A stretch of 15,853 nt of DNA. It comes from Desulfobacterales bacterium. GTDB lineage: Bacteria; Desulfobacterota; Desulfobacteria; Desulfobacterales; JAFDCJ01. The stretch lies in contig CP070771.1 of the NCBI GenBank assembly GCA_020345785.1, positions 5,112,573 through 5,128,425 on the forward strand, written 5' to 3'. Made by a program: the position numbers and the translations under genes. The notes under the pieces are model-generated. The model worked only from the letters and a program-made list of their open reading frames with translations. It ran no database searches and was not told where the DNA came from. Below, piece after piece: positions 1 through 6,842 of the stretch (the stretch's first letter is position 1; every line of letters starts with the position of its first letter).

Positions 1-456
1 ACCCTGGGGGGAACCATGCGTTATCTGTTTGAGGGGGACCCGCAGAGCGAAGAATATCCTAAAAGACGGTTTGAAAGGGTTGTATCCAATATCTGCGCCG
101 CCCACCGGGCCGAGTATGAACTGTCGTTTCTCTACGGGCATCCGACACTGGTCAACCATCGGGAGATGGCCGCTTTGGTGCAGGCGGTCGCTGCCCAGGA
201 ACTGGACCCGGCACCGGAAATCGTTTCTTTCGTGTCGTTGGCCGGAGAGGACTTTTCGGAGTTTGCCGCGCGGGTGCCGGGCGCCTTTTACTTTCTCGGT
301 ACAGGCAATCCGGCCAAACAGACGGATTTTCCGCACCATCATCCGCGATTCAACATCGACGAAGACGTTCTGACAGTCGGGGTCGAAATGCATGTCCGGG
401 GGGCGTTGACCTTTTTCAAAAGGGCGGACACGTTGGAGTTTCTTAAAAGGGGGTGA
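1..456 (+). CDS. M20-family amidohydrolase/peptidase, C-terminal part (cut by window edge)
   Basis: The reading frame is open from base 1 (TLGGTMRYL...) and ends at TGA, so the gene begins outside the window; the ATG at 16 is an internal Met. The 151 visible residues match the last part of M20 metallopeptidases of the hippurate hydrolase/N-acyl-amino-acid amidohydrolase type. GTMRYL is the usual strand at the end of the lid (dimerisation) domain. AGEDFSEFAARVPGAFYFLG and HHPRFNIDEDVL are the conserved C-terminal blocks of the catalytic domain; the His of the last block is normally a metal ligand. The family hydrolyses the amide bond of N-acylated amino acids or related compounds in the cytoplasm. 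The first metal-binding half is not visible. It lies 265 bp upstream of a TRAP importer on the same strand, so it may act on the imported compound. The family is firm; the substrate is unknown. Confidence 0.88.
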   Translation, partial: TLGGTMRYLFEGDPQSEEYPKRRFERVVSNICAAHRAEYELSFLYGHPTLVNHREMAALVQAVAAQELDPAPEIVSFVSLAGEDFSEFAARVPGAFYFLGTGNPAKQTDFPHHHPRFNIDEDVLTVGVEMHVRGALTFFKRADTLEFLKRG

Positions 457-513
457 TTTTGAGGCGCAAGTATATTTCAGATGAAATGTGAGGATTTAGC
501 TGTTTGAAATATA

Positions 514-647
514 GGACACAGATTTTCATAGATTTTTACGGATTTGTAAGGGTTCAACAATTTGGACCTTCCCGCTCCGGCGGGATTCAGAGTTATTCTC
601 CTGGGACTTTGATATTATATCCGTGTCATCCGTGTTAAACCGTGTCC
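514..647. repeat. Foldback repeat with GGACAC/GTGTCC ends
   Basis: The 265-bp gap between the M20 gene and the first dctP is not coding. It starts near 514 with GGACACAGAT and ends near 647 with CCGTGTCC, giving roughly inverted ends. The right arm repeats the word CCGTGT three times (CCGTGTCATCCGTGTT, then CCGTGTCC). A short perfect stem CCCGC/GCGGG lies inside at 571-575/580-584. Arms of this look recur between genes in many environmental proteobacterial genomes; that comparison is from memory. It may be a decayed miniature element. Confidence 0.45.
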
Positions 648-672
648 AATTTGGAAAAAGCTAGAATCATAC

Positions 673-693
673 CAAAGCAAAAACATTGCTTTG
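673..693 (+). promoter_or_regulatory. Leader hairpin just upstream of dctP
   Basis: A perfect 8-bp stem, CAAAGCAA (673-680) with TTGCTTTG (686-693), closes a five-base AAACA loop. It ends 14 bases before the Shine-Dalgarno AAAGGAG (708-714) of the dctP gene that starts at 722. No U-tract follows, so it is not a terminator. It could protect the 5' end of the mRNA or bind a regulator (as DNA it is a 21-bp operator-like palindrome). The role is inference. Confidence 0.45.
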
Positions 694-721
694 TTAAACC
701 TGCAAAGAAAGGAGAATTCTC

Positions 722-1771
722 ATGAAAAAAATTCTAAGCATTGCAATCATCATCGCGCTGACCGTGACGATCGGGTCGGCGGTCGCCGGAACCTATGAGG
801 GAAAAGCTGTGAAGGCCAAACTGGCGTCGGAGGAAATTGAAGGCGATTTTATGACGGTCTGGGCCCGTAATTTTGCCGACCACATGAAAGAGTGGTCGGG
901 CGGCAAGATCGATATTACGGTATATCCCTACGGAACGCTGGGTGCCACCGGCGATATTAATGAGCTCGCCCAAATGGGCGTGGTGGAATATGTCTTTTCC
1001 GATTATGCCTGGATCAGCTCCTTTGTTCCGCAGGCCCAGGTCCTGGCCCTGAACTATCTTTTCCCGACTGAAAAAGTACCGGAAGTGTTGGACTGGATAG
1101 CCAGAAACGGTGAGTTTATGCCGCTGTTGGAAGAGGCGTTCAGAAAGAACGGTCTGGTGCCGTTGTCGATTATGTTTGAAGGATGGCAATGGCTGACTTC
1201 CAAAAAACCCATCGACTCGTTGGATGACATGAAAGGTCTCAAACTCAGGCTAATGTCTTCCAAGCTTTTGGTGGAAGACTACAAGGCCTATGGGGCGGCT
1301 CCGACGCCCATGAGCTATGGTGAAGTATACAGCGGACTTCAGATGGGCTTGATCGATGCCCAGGTCAACCCGCTTTTTGCCATCTACAGCATGAAATTCT
1401 ATGAAGTACAGAACTACGTGACCCAACTGAAAAGCGAGCCGTTTGTCGGAATCCCCACCGTCAATCAGAAGTTTTTCGACGGCCTGCCGCAGGAAGTTCA
1501 GCAGGAGATGCGCAATTTCTGGATCGATGCCATCATCCCGGCCGGAAAATGGATTACGGAAAGAAATGCCAGTGATATGGAAAAAATGAAAAAGGCCAAG
1601 CCCGAACTGAAATTTACGGTGCTGGATGACGCCACCATTGCAGAGTTTAGGGCAAAGGCTGAAACCGTATACCCCGAATACACCAAAATCGGCGGGGAAG
1701 GCTCCCAGGCAATGCTCGATGCGCTTCTCAAAGACATCGAGAATGCCAAAAAAGCGCTCAACATTAACTAA
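722..1771 (+). CDS. dctP: TRAP transporter substrate-binding protein, DctP family (first copy)
   Basis: This 349-residue periplasmic solute receptor of a tripartite ATP-independent (TRAP) importer delivers its ligand to the DctQ/DctM permease encoded downstream. Residues 1-22 form a signal peptide (MKK, then a hydrophobic core, then GSAVA before Gly23). The mature part shows the DctP fold blocks: an EIEGDF opening, GTLGATGDINELAQMG, the domain I/II segment KGLKLRLMSS with the Arg that usually pairs with a ligand carboxylate, and GLIDAQVNPLFAIYSMKFYEVQ. Length is normal for the family. The start is well set by AAAGGAG at 708-714, seven bases from ATG. It is separated from dctQM by 526 bp of repeats and hairpins. 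A clear paralogue is encoded at 4238, sharing EIEG, YLFPT, MSS and the MKFYEVQ segment. The ligand is probably a carboxylate or amino-acid-like compound; it cannot be named from sequence. Confidence 0.93.
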   Translation: MKKILSIAIIIALTVTIGSAVAGTYEGKAVKAKLASEEIEGDFMTVWARNFADHMKEWSGGKIDITVYPYGTLGATGDINELAQMGVVEYVFSDYAWISSFVPQAQVLALNYLFPTEKVPEVLDWIARNGEFMPLLEEAFRKNGLVPLSIMFEGWQWLTSKKPIDSLDDMKGLKLRLMSSKLLVEDYKAYGAAPTPMSYGEVYSGLQMGLIDAQVNPLFAIYSMKFYEVQNYVTQLKSEPFVGIPTVNQKFFDGLPQEVQQEMRNFWIDAIIPAGKWITERNASDMEKMKKAKPELKFTVLDDATIAEFRAKAETVYPEYTKIGGEGSQAMLDALLKDIENAKKALNIN

Positions 1772-1844
1772 CACCCAACTGAGCGCTTTTCGCTCAATCA
1801 GGTTATTCCTCATCCGAGCGATTAACAGGTACGGGTACCCATGC

Positions 1845-1915
1845 GGGCGGGCGTAAAGCCCGCCCCTACGAGACGGTGCCAACCTGCGGTGTAGGGGCGT
1901 GGTTTATCCACGCCC
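1845..1915. repeat. Pair of convergent hairpin repeats
   Basis: There are two perfect hairpins, each with an 8-bp stem and a 5-base loop: GGGCGGGC/GCCCGCCC around GTAAA (1845-1865) and GGGCGTGG/CCACGCCC around TTTAT (1895-1915). The inner flanks CCCCTAC (1863-1869) and GTAGGGG (1891-1897) are inverted copies, so the pair forms a larger foldback. This is the look of a REP-like dispersed repeat. It lies in the gap between dctP and dctQ. Confidence 0.7.
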
Positions 1916-2024
1916 GAGAATAACAGACATTGCTACAACCCTGCTATTGGAATCGCTCAAATTAGATTCACCTCGTATGAAACTTGATTAAATTCGATGC
2001 CATTTTTAGGCTAAAGTTAATGTT

Positions 2025-2101
2025 TGGTGGGAGTGGTTTTTAACCACGAATGCAGATGTTGGCCCAACCTAATTGATCGCGGTTGGAAGCCGCGCCCACA
2101 A
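2025..2101. repeat. Second, diverged copy of the paired hairpin repeat
   Basis: This has the same architecture as the pair at 1845-1915 but is more decayed: a GTGGTT/AACCAC hairpin (2033-2047) and a GCGGTT/AGCCGC hairpin with one G-T pair (2079-2093). The flanks GGTGGG (left) and CCCAC (right) are complementary, so the whole can fold back. It probably comes from the same repeat family. Confidence 0.5.
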
Positions 2102-2125
2102 CATCGTTAAACTGTGTTTAGAGAC

Positions 2126-2173
2126 CGAAAAAGTTTCTTTTTCGATCAAACTGGCCGCTCCGGTTCCAGCGGC
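2126..2173. repeat. Two further hairpins before dctQ
   Basis: CGAAAAAG/CTTTTTCG (2126-2133/2137-2144) is a perfect 8-bp stem with a TTT loop. GCCGCT/AGCGGC (2154-2159/2168-2173) follows ten bases later. Neither is followed by a U-tract of the usual kind. With the two upstream repeat pairs they fill the 526-bp gap 1772-2297, which otherwise holds no gene. They could slow polymerase or stabilise the 3' end of the dctP transcript, giving more receptor than permease; this is inference. Confidence 0.45.
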
Positions 2174-2297
2174 TGGGCTGAAACCCGAAACCTATTACAC
2201 GGGCTGTATAAAATTAAAGGCAAAATTGAAAAACAAGTTTAACTAGGAAGCGCTCTGCTGTCAGCGCCTTCATCCGGTTTATATCAGAGGCCGAACG

Positions 2298-2882
2298 ATG
2301 AAAGAAAAAAACGACAAGCCCAAAAAGGCGACATTCTTCAAGAAGCTAAACAGGCGCCTCGGTTTAGTTGTCAATGCCGTTGAGGTGTCCGTTTTGGTTT
2401 TTTGCGTCGCATCACTCGCGATCCTGCTGATCACCAATGTATTTGCCCGGACATTTTTCCAAAGCATTTATTTTGCGGAGGAAGTGTCGAAATTTCTGGT
2501 GATGCTGACAACCTTCACCGGTGTCAGCTACGGGGTCCGAAAAGCGCGCCACATCCGGATGGGTGCCTTTTTAGACGCCATGCCGCCGAAAATGGAAAAG
2601 ACCTTTCTCATCATTATTTCCTTTATCAGTGCTTTTGTGATGGCGATTATGACTTGGTTTTCCTACAAGTACCTGATGAATGCCATGGACATGGGCCATA
2701 TGACACCGGCCCTGCGGGTACCGAAATGGACTTTTTACGTGATTATTCCGATTGGATTCGGCCTGGCCTGTATCCAATATATCCGTACGATTATCAAAAA
2801 TTTGACCGAGAAAGACCCGTGGCAGTCGCCGGATCAACAAAGTGAATACGAAGATGAACAAATCGGGGGGGCAACGCTATGA
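2298..2882 (+). CDS. dctQ: TRAP transporter small permease, DctQ family
   Basis: This 194-residue inner-membrane protein is the small integral subunit of the TRAP importer. After a basic N-terminus (MKEKNDKPKKATFFKKLNRR) it shows four predicted membrane helices at about 24-48, 61-81, 102-123 and 144-165, the standard DctQ topology. The family signature is present: ART(F) at the end of helix 1, EEVSKFLVMLTTFTGVSYGVR in helix 2, then RHIRM. The C-terminal tail is polar and acidic. The start has only a weak ribosome site (AGAGG about 8 bases upstream), in contrast to the two dctP genes. The stop codon overlaps the dctM start in ATGA (2879-2882), so the two permeases are translationally coupled. 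Confidence 0.93.
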   Translation: MKEKNDKPKKATFFKKLNRRLGLVVNAVEVSVLVFCVASLAILLITNVFARTFFQSIYFAEEVSKFLVMLTTFTGVSYGVRKARHIRMGAFLDAMPPKMEKTFLIIISFISAFVMAIMTWFSYKYLMNAMDMGHMTPALRVPKWTFYVIIPIGFGLACIQYIRTIIKNLTEKDPWQSPDQQSEYEDEQIGGATL

Positions 2883-4168
2883 CAATTTTTGGAATAAGTC
2901 TGGCCACCATGCTTTTGTTCGGGTTTCCTTTCATGGTTACCCTGTTAGGGTCCCTGATACTGTATGTGTATGTCTATATGCCCGATTTTGCGCCCAAGCT
3001 CGTCATCACCATGGTGCAGCAGGTGATTACCGGAGTGACGCCCCCGGCGCTCGTTTGTGTGCCGATGTTTATTCTTTCGGCCAGCATCATCACATCCGGC
3101 GAATCCGCCGGACGGCTGATCCAGATGATCAAGACCTTCGTCGGCCATCTGCCGGGCGGATTGCCCATCACGACCAATTCGAGCTGCACGCTCTTTGGTG
3201 CCGTTTCCGGGTCGACCCAGGCAACCGTGGCCGCCATCGGCGGCACCATGCGTCCGATGCTGCTGGAAGCCGGATACAACAGCTCCTTCACCTTGGGTTT
3301 GATTATTAATTCCAGTGATATTGCCTTCCTGATTCCGCCCAGCATCGGGTTTATCGTCTATGGGGTCGCCACCAGCACCTCCATCGGGATGCTGTTTCTG
3401 GCAGGCGTATTTCCCGGCCTGTTGCTCCTGGTGATGTTTTCGCTTTACTGCTATTTTTACTCCAAAATAAAAAAGGTCGGCGTGCTGCCCAAAGCGAGCT
3501 GGCCCGAACGAATGGCAGCGGTAAAAGGCGGACTTCCGGTGATGGGATTTCCGGTGATTATCGTCGGCGGCATCTATGCCGGCTACTTCAGTCCGACGGA
3601 AGCCGCCGCGGCCTCGGTGTTCTATGCGCTGTTTCTGGAAACCATCGTCTATCGGAGCCTGACACTCAATAGAATTGTAGACGCCTTTTTGCAAACCGGC
3701 GTGATTACCGGCGTCGTTTTCATCCTGGTCGGCGCCGGCCAGGCATTTTCCTGGATGATCGGATTTATGCAGATTCCACAGCAGCTGCTGCCGCCGCTTT
3801 TTGGAACCGATCCGTCGATGTTACGGGTGATCATTATCGTTGTGGTCGTATATTTCGTCGCCTGCATGTTTGTCGACCCCATTGTCGCCATATTTATCCT
3901 AAGCCCGGTTTTTCAGCCTTATGTGGTCAGTGCGGGTGTCGATCCCATTTTGCTGGGTACGCTGGTGACGCTGCAGGCCGCCATCGGGTCGGCCACACCA
4001 CCCTTCGGCTGCGACATATTCACCGCCCAGCTGATATTCCGGCGGCCCTACCTGGAGGTCATCGGTCACGCGTTGCCGTTTCTTCTGATACTGATTCTGG
4101 CAACGATCATCCTGATCGCGGTGCCGGATATTGCGTTGTTTCTGCCGAAACTTGCATTGGGCGGGTAA
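2879..4168 (+). CDS. dctM: TRAP transporter large permease, DctM family
   Basis: This 429-residue membrane protein is the channel subunit of the TRAP importer, normally driven by a sodium gradient. It is hydrophobic throughout with about twelve helices. Conserved blocks of the family are visible: the N-terminal FGISLATMLLFGFPFMVTLLGS, the AVSGSTQATVAAIGGTMRP segment (usual form SGSSxATVAAIG), NSSDIAFLIPPSIGFIVYG, GIYAGYFSPTEAAAASVFYAL, and GSATPPFGCDIFTAQ near the end. Length matches the family. It overlaps dctQ by four bases (ATGA) and a G-rich ribosome site (GGGGGGG) lies just before the start. The second dctP follows after 69 bp, so dctQ-dctM-dctP2 looks like one transcription unit. Confidence 0.94.
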   Translation: MTIFGISLATMLLFGFPFMVTLLGSLILYVYVYMPDFAPKLVITMVQQVITGVTPPALVCVPMFILSASIITSGESAGRLIQMIKTFVGHLPGGLPITTNSSCTLFGAVSGSTQATVAAIGGTMRPMLLEAGYNSSFTLGLIINSSDIAFLIPPSIGFIVYGVATSTSIGMLFLAGVFPGLLLLVMFSLYCYFYSKIKKVGVLPKASWPERMAAVKGGLPVMGFPVIIVGGIYAGYFSPTEAAAASVFYALFLETIVYRSLTLNRIVDAFLQTGVITGVVFILVGAGQAFSWMIGFMQIPQQLLPPLFGTDPSMLRVIIIVVVVYFVACMFVDPIVAIFILSPVFQPYVVSAGVDPILLGTLVTLQAAIGSATPPFGCDIFTAQLIFRRPYLEVIGHALPFLLILILATIILIAVPDIALFLPKLALGG

Positions 4169-4224
4169 GGATCTTCAACAAGGAAATGCAGATCGCTCAC
4201 ATGTCACATCCTTAGCAACCGCGG

Positions 4225-4232
4225 AAGGAGGT
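4225..4232 (+). promoter_or_regulatory. Near-consensus ribosome binding site of the second dctP
   Basis: AAGGAGGT sits five bases before the ATG at 4238. It is the strongest ribosome site on the + strand of the TRAP locus and far better than that of dctQ, suggesting the receptor is made in excess over the permeases. Confidence 0.75.
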
Positions 4233-4237
4233 CAACC

Positions 4238-5269
4238 ATGAGACCGATAACAGGGCTTATGTCGGTATGCGTCGTATGCGCCTTAATCTTCGGATTCGGA
4301 GGACGGGCTGCTGCGGTGAAATATCTTTGGCAAGTGGCTCTGGAAGAAATCGAAGGCAGTATGCAGCATGAGTACGCAAAAAAGTTTGTCGAAATCATCA
4401 ACGAGAAATCCAAGGGGCAAATTCGCTGCAATATCCACCTGTATGGGGAGCTCGGCACGTCCGGAGAGATTACAGAACTTCTGCAAAAAGGAGATCTTCA
4501 TTTTGCATTTCAATCCCCGGGGCACCTTGGTTCCTATATTCCTGAGGTGCAGGTCTTCTCCATTCACTATCTTTTTCCGACCGACTTCAAGCTGCTTGAG
4601 AAAATCCTGCGCAAGGGGCCGAACACCTATAAAACCCTTCAAAAATACTACAGGAAAAACGATCTGGAGCTCCTATCCATTATCGAAGAGGGCTGGCAGG
4701 TTTGGACGGCGAACAAACCACTGCGCAAACCCGCCGATTTCGAAGGCCTTACTTTTCGAGTGATGTCTTCACCGCTGCTCATTACTGCCTACCGCCTATA
4801 CGGTGCTTATGTCATTACAGTCCCGTATGGCCAAATTTACAACGACCTCGCGTTGGGCGCAATCGATGCTGAAACGCAACCGTTTTTCGCCATCCAGGAG
4901 ATGAAGTTCTACGAAGTCCAAGACTACATGATCCTGGCCAAGCAGCTGCCGTTTATTTCTACCTTTGCCGCCAACCATAAGTTTATGAGCGGATTGCCGG
5001 AGACCCTTCGCGCCGTGATAGATGATGCCATCGAAGGCGCCAATGAATATATTTTTGATTTCGAGCCCAAGTTGAATCAGAAACGCAAGCAGATGATCAT
5101 GGAGGCGAAGCCATCCATGAAGTATATTGAGCTGACGGATGAGGAGATAAGCGCGTTCAAGGAAAAGGCGAAAAGCCTTCGACCAAAGTATCTGAAGATG
5201 GGAGGAGAAGGTGCTCGGGAAGTCCTGGACGCGGTCCTCAAAGACCTGGAGTGGGCGAAAACGAACTGA
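4238..5269 (+). CDS. dctP: TRAP transporter substrate-binding protein, DctP family (second copy)
   Basis: This 343-residue periplasmic receptor is paralogous to the one at 722. Residues 1-26 form a signal peptide ending GRAAA before Val27. The mature protein follows the first copy block by block: EEIEGSMQHEYAKKF, GELGTSGEITELLQKG, the LFPTDF segment, GLTFRVMSS with the ligand-contacting Arg, GAIDAETQPFFAIQEMKFYEVQ and a GGEGAREVLDAVLKDLE tail. It differs in many pocket-region positions, so the ligand range may differ. It is downstream of dctM and upstream of a ureohydrolase remnant whose start is 22 bp after this stop. Two receptors around one dctQM pair suggests two ligands sharing one channel, or a duplicated receptor. 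The family call is firm; the ligand is unknown. Confidence 0.93.
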   Translation: MRPITGLMSVCVVCALIFGFGGRAAAVKYLWQVALEEIEGSMQHEYAKKFVEIINEKSKGQIRCNIHLYGELGTSGEITELLQKGDLHFAFQSPGHLGSYIPEVQVFSIHYLFPTDFKLLEKILRKGPNTYKTLQKYYRKNDLELLSIIEEGWQVWTANKPLRKPADFEGLTFRVMSSPLLITAYRLYGAYVITVPYGQIYNDLALGAIDAETQPFFAIQEMKFYEVQDYMILAKQLPFISTFAANHKFMSGLPETLRAVIDDAIEGANEYIFDFEPKLNQKRKQMIMEAKPSMKYIELTDEEISAFKEKAKSLRPKYLKMGGEGAREVLDAVLKDLEWAKTN

Positions 5270-5291
5270 CCAACCCAAGGAGAAATGCGAA

Positions 5292-5879
5292 ATGAAGTTT
5301 TCGCAAAAGGTGGAGAAACTGCTGCTTGACGTTCCGCAGCCATCCAATTGGGTGCCGGATGAATATGATGTCGGGTTGCGAGACATTATGGTCAACTGGA
5401 GGGACGTAGATGCGGCCGACATCGGGATCGTCGGAATACCGTTTGATACAGCGGTGATGGGCCGGCGTGGTTGTCGCTTCGGCCCGGAGGGGGTTCGCAG
5501 TTCATTGGTTTTTTCCAACGTCTATGATCCCAGCGTTGATGTGGACCTGTCAACCGGCTTGCGTGTCACGGACTTCGGCAACATCGATGTGCTGCATACC
5601 GATGTTCTCGGGACTCATGAGCGGATTGAAAAAGTGCTGACGGCGATTTTTGACCTGGGCGTCACGCCGGTGGTGATCGGCGGCGATCACTCGGTTACCT
5701 ATCCAAACGTCAAGTCGCTGATCAACAATACCGGCGGCAACGTGGGGGTTATCATGATCGATGGGCACCTCGATGTGCGGCACTCTCATCATGGCGAGGT
5801 TTCCAGCGGAACGCCGTTTCGGCGGATGATGGAAGAACCCGCCCGGCCGTTGTCAGGGAAACGGCGGCGACGGCCCTGA
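5292..5879 (+). pseudogene. Ureohydrolase (agmatinase/arginase superfamily), truncated after the first half
   Basis: The 195-codon frame starts at ATG 5292 with AAGGAG at 5277-5282. Residues 1 to about 182 are a clear ureohydrolase N-terminal half: GIVGIPFDTAVMGRRGCRFGP, then GGDHSVTYP with the first Mn ligand His133, then IDGHLDVRHS with ligands Asp157, His159 and Asp161, then SSGTPFRRMMEE. The family is about 300-320 residues long, and the part with the last two metal ligands (the DxD strand) and the guanidino-binding loop is absent. From about 5840 the DNA encodes a different protein in another frame, so the last residues (ARPLSGKRRRRP) are out-of-frame translation of that gene. It cannot be active as an amidinohydrolase. 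The intact ancestor would have cleaved urea from a guanidino compound such as agmatine or guanidinobutyrate; formimino compounds are also possible. One sequence error cannot explain the lost half. Confidence 0.85.
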
Positions 5880-6694
5880 TCGACGGCAAGCGGGGCTTGG
5901 GCCAGCCGGTTGCCCTGCTGGCCGTTGAGATCGCCACGACTAAGGCCAAGCAGACCGGCACGGCCAGCGTAGCCGTTCGAAATTCGACGGATATCTTCAT
6001 GATCGGCGCTTATGCCGAAAGGCTGGCGCGCAATGGTCTGGTGGGAATCGTGCTGACATCGGGACCGCCGCTGGTGCATCCGTACGGCGGTGTGGAGCGA
6101 ATGCTCAGCACCAATCCCATCGCTTTCGGAATCCCACGCCAAAATGAAGATCCTCTCGTCTTTGACATGGCGACCAGTGCTCTTGCGGCCTCCCCTATCC
6201 GGCAGGCTGCATATTATAACGAACCGCTGCCGCCGGGAACGGGCAGCGGCCGCGATGGCAAACCGACGACCGTTGCGGCTGAGATCCGCCGAGGGGCCAT
6301 CAGTCCGCTGGCAGGCCACAAGGGATTTGGACTGGCGCTTTGCATCGCGTAGATTTGCGGCCCTATGACGGGCAGCGGAATCGGTCCCGAGCTGGGTGGC
6401 TGGCAGGCAGAGGGGGAAACCAAAACCCAGGGCCATTTCTTCTATGCCGTCGATCCGGGCAGCTTCATCGATTTCAATCAATTCGTGAATCACGCGGAGC
6501 GGTATATTCGTCAGATAAAGAATTCCCGCAAGGCCGAAAATGTGACTGAAATTCGAATGCCAGGCGAGCGCGCAGCCGGCATACGTCGCCGGCAGAAGGA
6601 GACGGGGGTCGAATTGCTGGAAGTAACCTGGCAGTCCATTGCAAAGCTCGCTGCGGAACTCGGCGTCAACTTGCCTCCCGTCCAGCCCGCCTGA
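5840..6694 (+). pseudogene. Ldh_2-family NAD(P)-dependent dehydrogenase remnant (N-terminus lost, in-frame TAG)
   Basis: Reading the frame of 5840 gives ...RPAVVRETAATALIDGKRGLGQP, IATTKAKQTGTASVAVRNS, GGVERMLSTNPIAFGIP, VFDMATSA, DGKPTT and LAGHKGFGLAL, then TAG at 6350-6352, then ICGPMTGSGIGPELGGW through IRMPGER to a natural end at 6694. These are the conserved blocks of the malate/L-lactate/ureidoglycolate dehydrogenase (Ldh_2, type-2 oxidoreductase) family. About 60-70 N-terminal residues are missing relative to the usual 340-360, because the gene is joined to the ureohydrolase at about 5830-5845. The TAG replaces one residue in an otherwise unbroken alignment, most simply TTG (Leu) changed to TAG. 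No start codon with a ribosome site is evident. The family reduces or oxidises 2-oxo/2-hydroxy acids, ureidoglycolate or cyclic imines. Confidence 0.85.
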
Positions 6695-6781
6695 AGGATG
6701 TCGTCGATTTTCGACCTGCCTCAACGCAAAAATGGTATAGAAGGTCAAAGATCACGAATCGACGGGCCGGATTGGCGTGAA

Positions 6782-6823
6782 CTCTAAACCCTAAACCCTA
6801 AATCCTGATTCCTGAACCCTGAA
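6782..6823. repeat. Heptanucleotide tandem array, CCCTAAA type
   Basis: Six consecutive 7-base units lie head to tail: CTCTAAA, CCCTAAA, CCCTAAA, TCCTGAT, TCCTGAA, CCCTGAA, with a seventh degenerate unit to 6830. The first three are near-identical and the last three share a G at position 5. The array sits between the dehydrogenase remnant and the PLP enzyme, ending about 20 bases before the ATG at 6843. It resembles a plant-type telomere word, but here it is a short bacterial microsatellite. Confidence 0.8.
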
Positions 6824-6842
6824 CCTGTAGACCCCTACTATT

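Noticed and set aside
2945..3694. 249-codon open frame on the - strand opposite dctM
   Set aside because: Its composition is rich in Gly, His, Asp and Arg with no domain pattern, and it is entirely inside the well-supported dctM gene.
5789..6748. 319-codon open frame on the - strand opposite the dehydrogenase remnant
   Set aside because: The + strand carries clear Ldh_2 motifs across the same stretch; the - frame translation has no recognisable domain and is a shadow of GC-rich coding DNA.
6782..6830. True telomeric repeat
   Set aside because: Only about three units fit CCCTAAA exactly, the array is internal between bacterial genes, and it is better read as a microsatellite.
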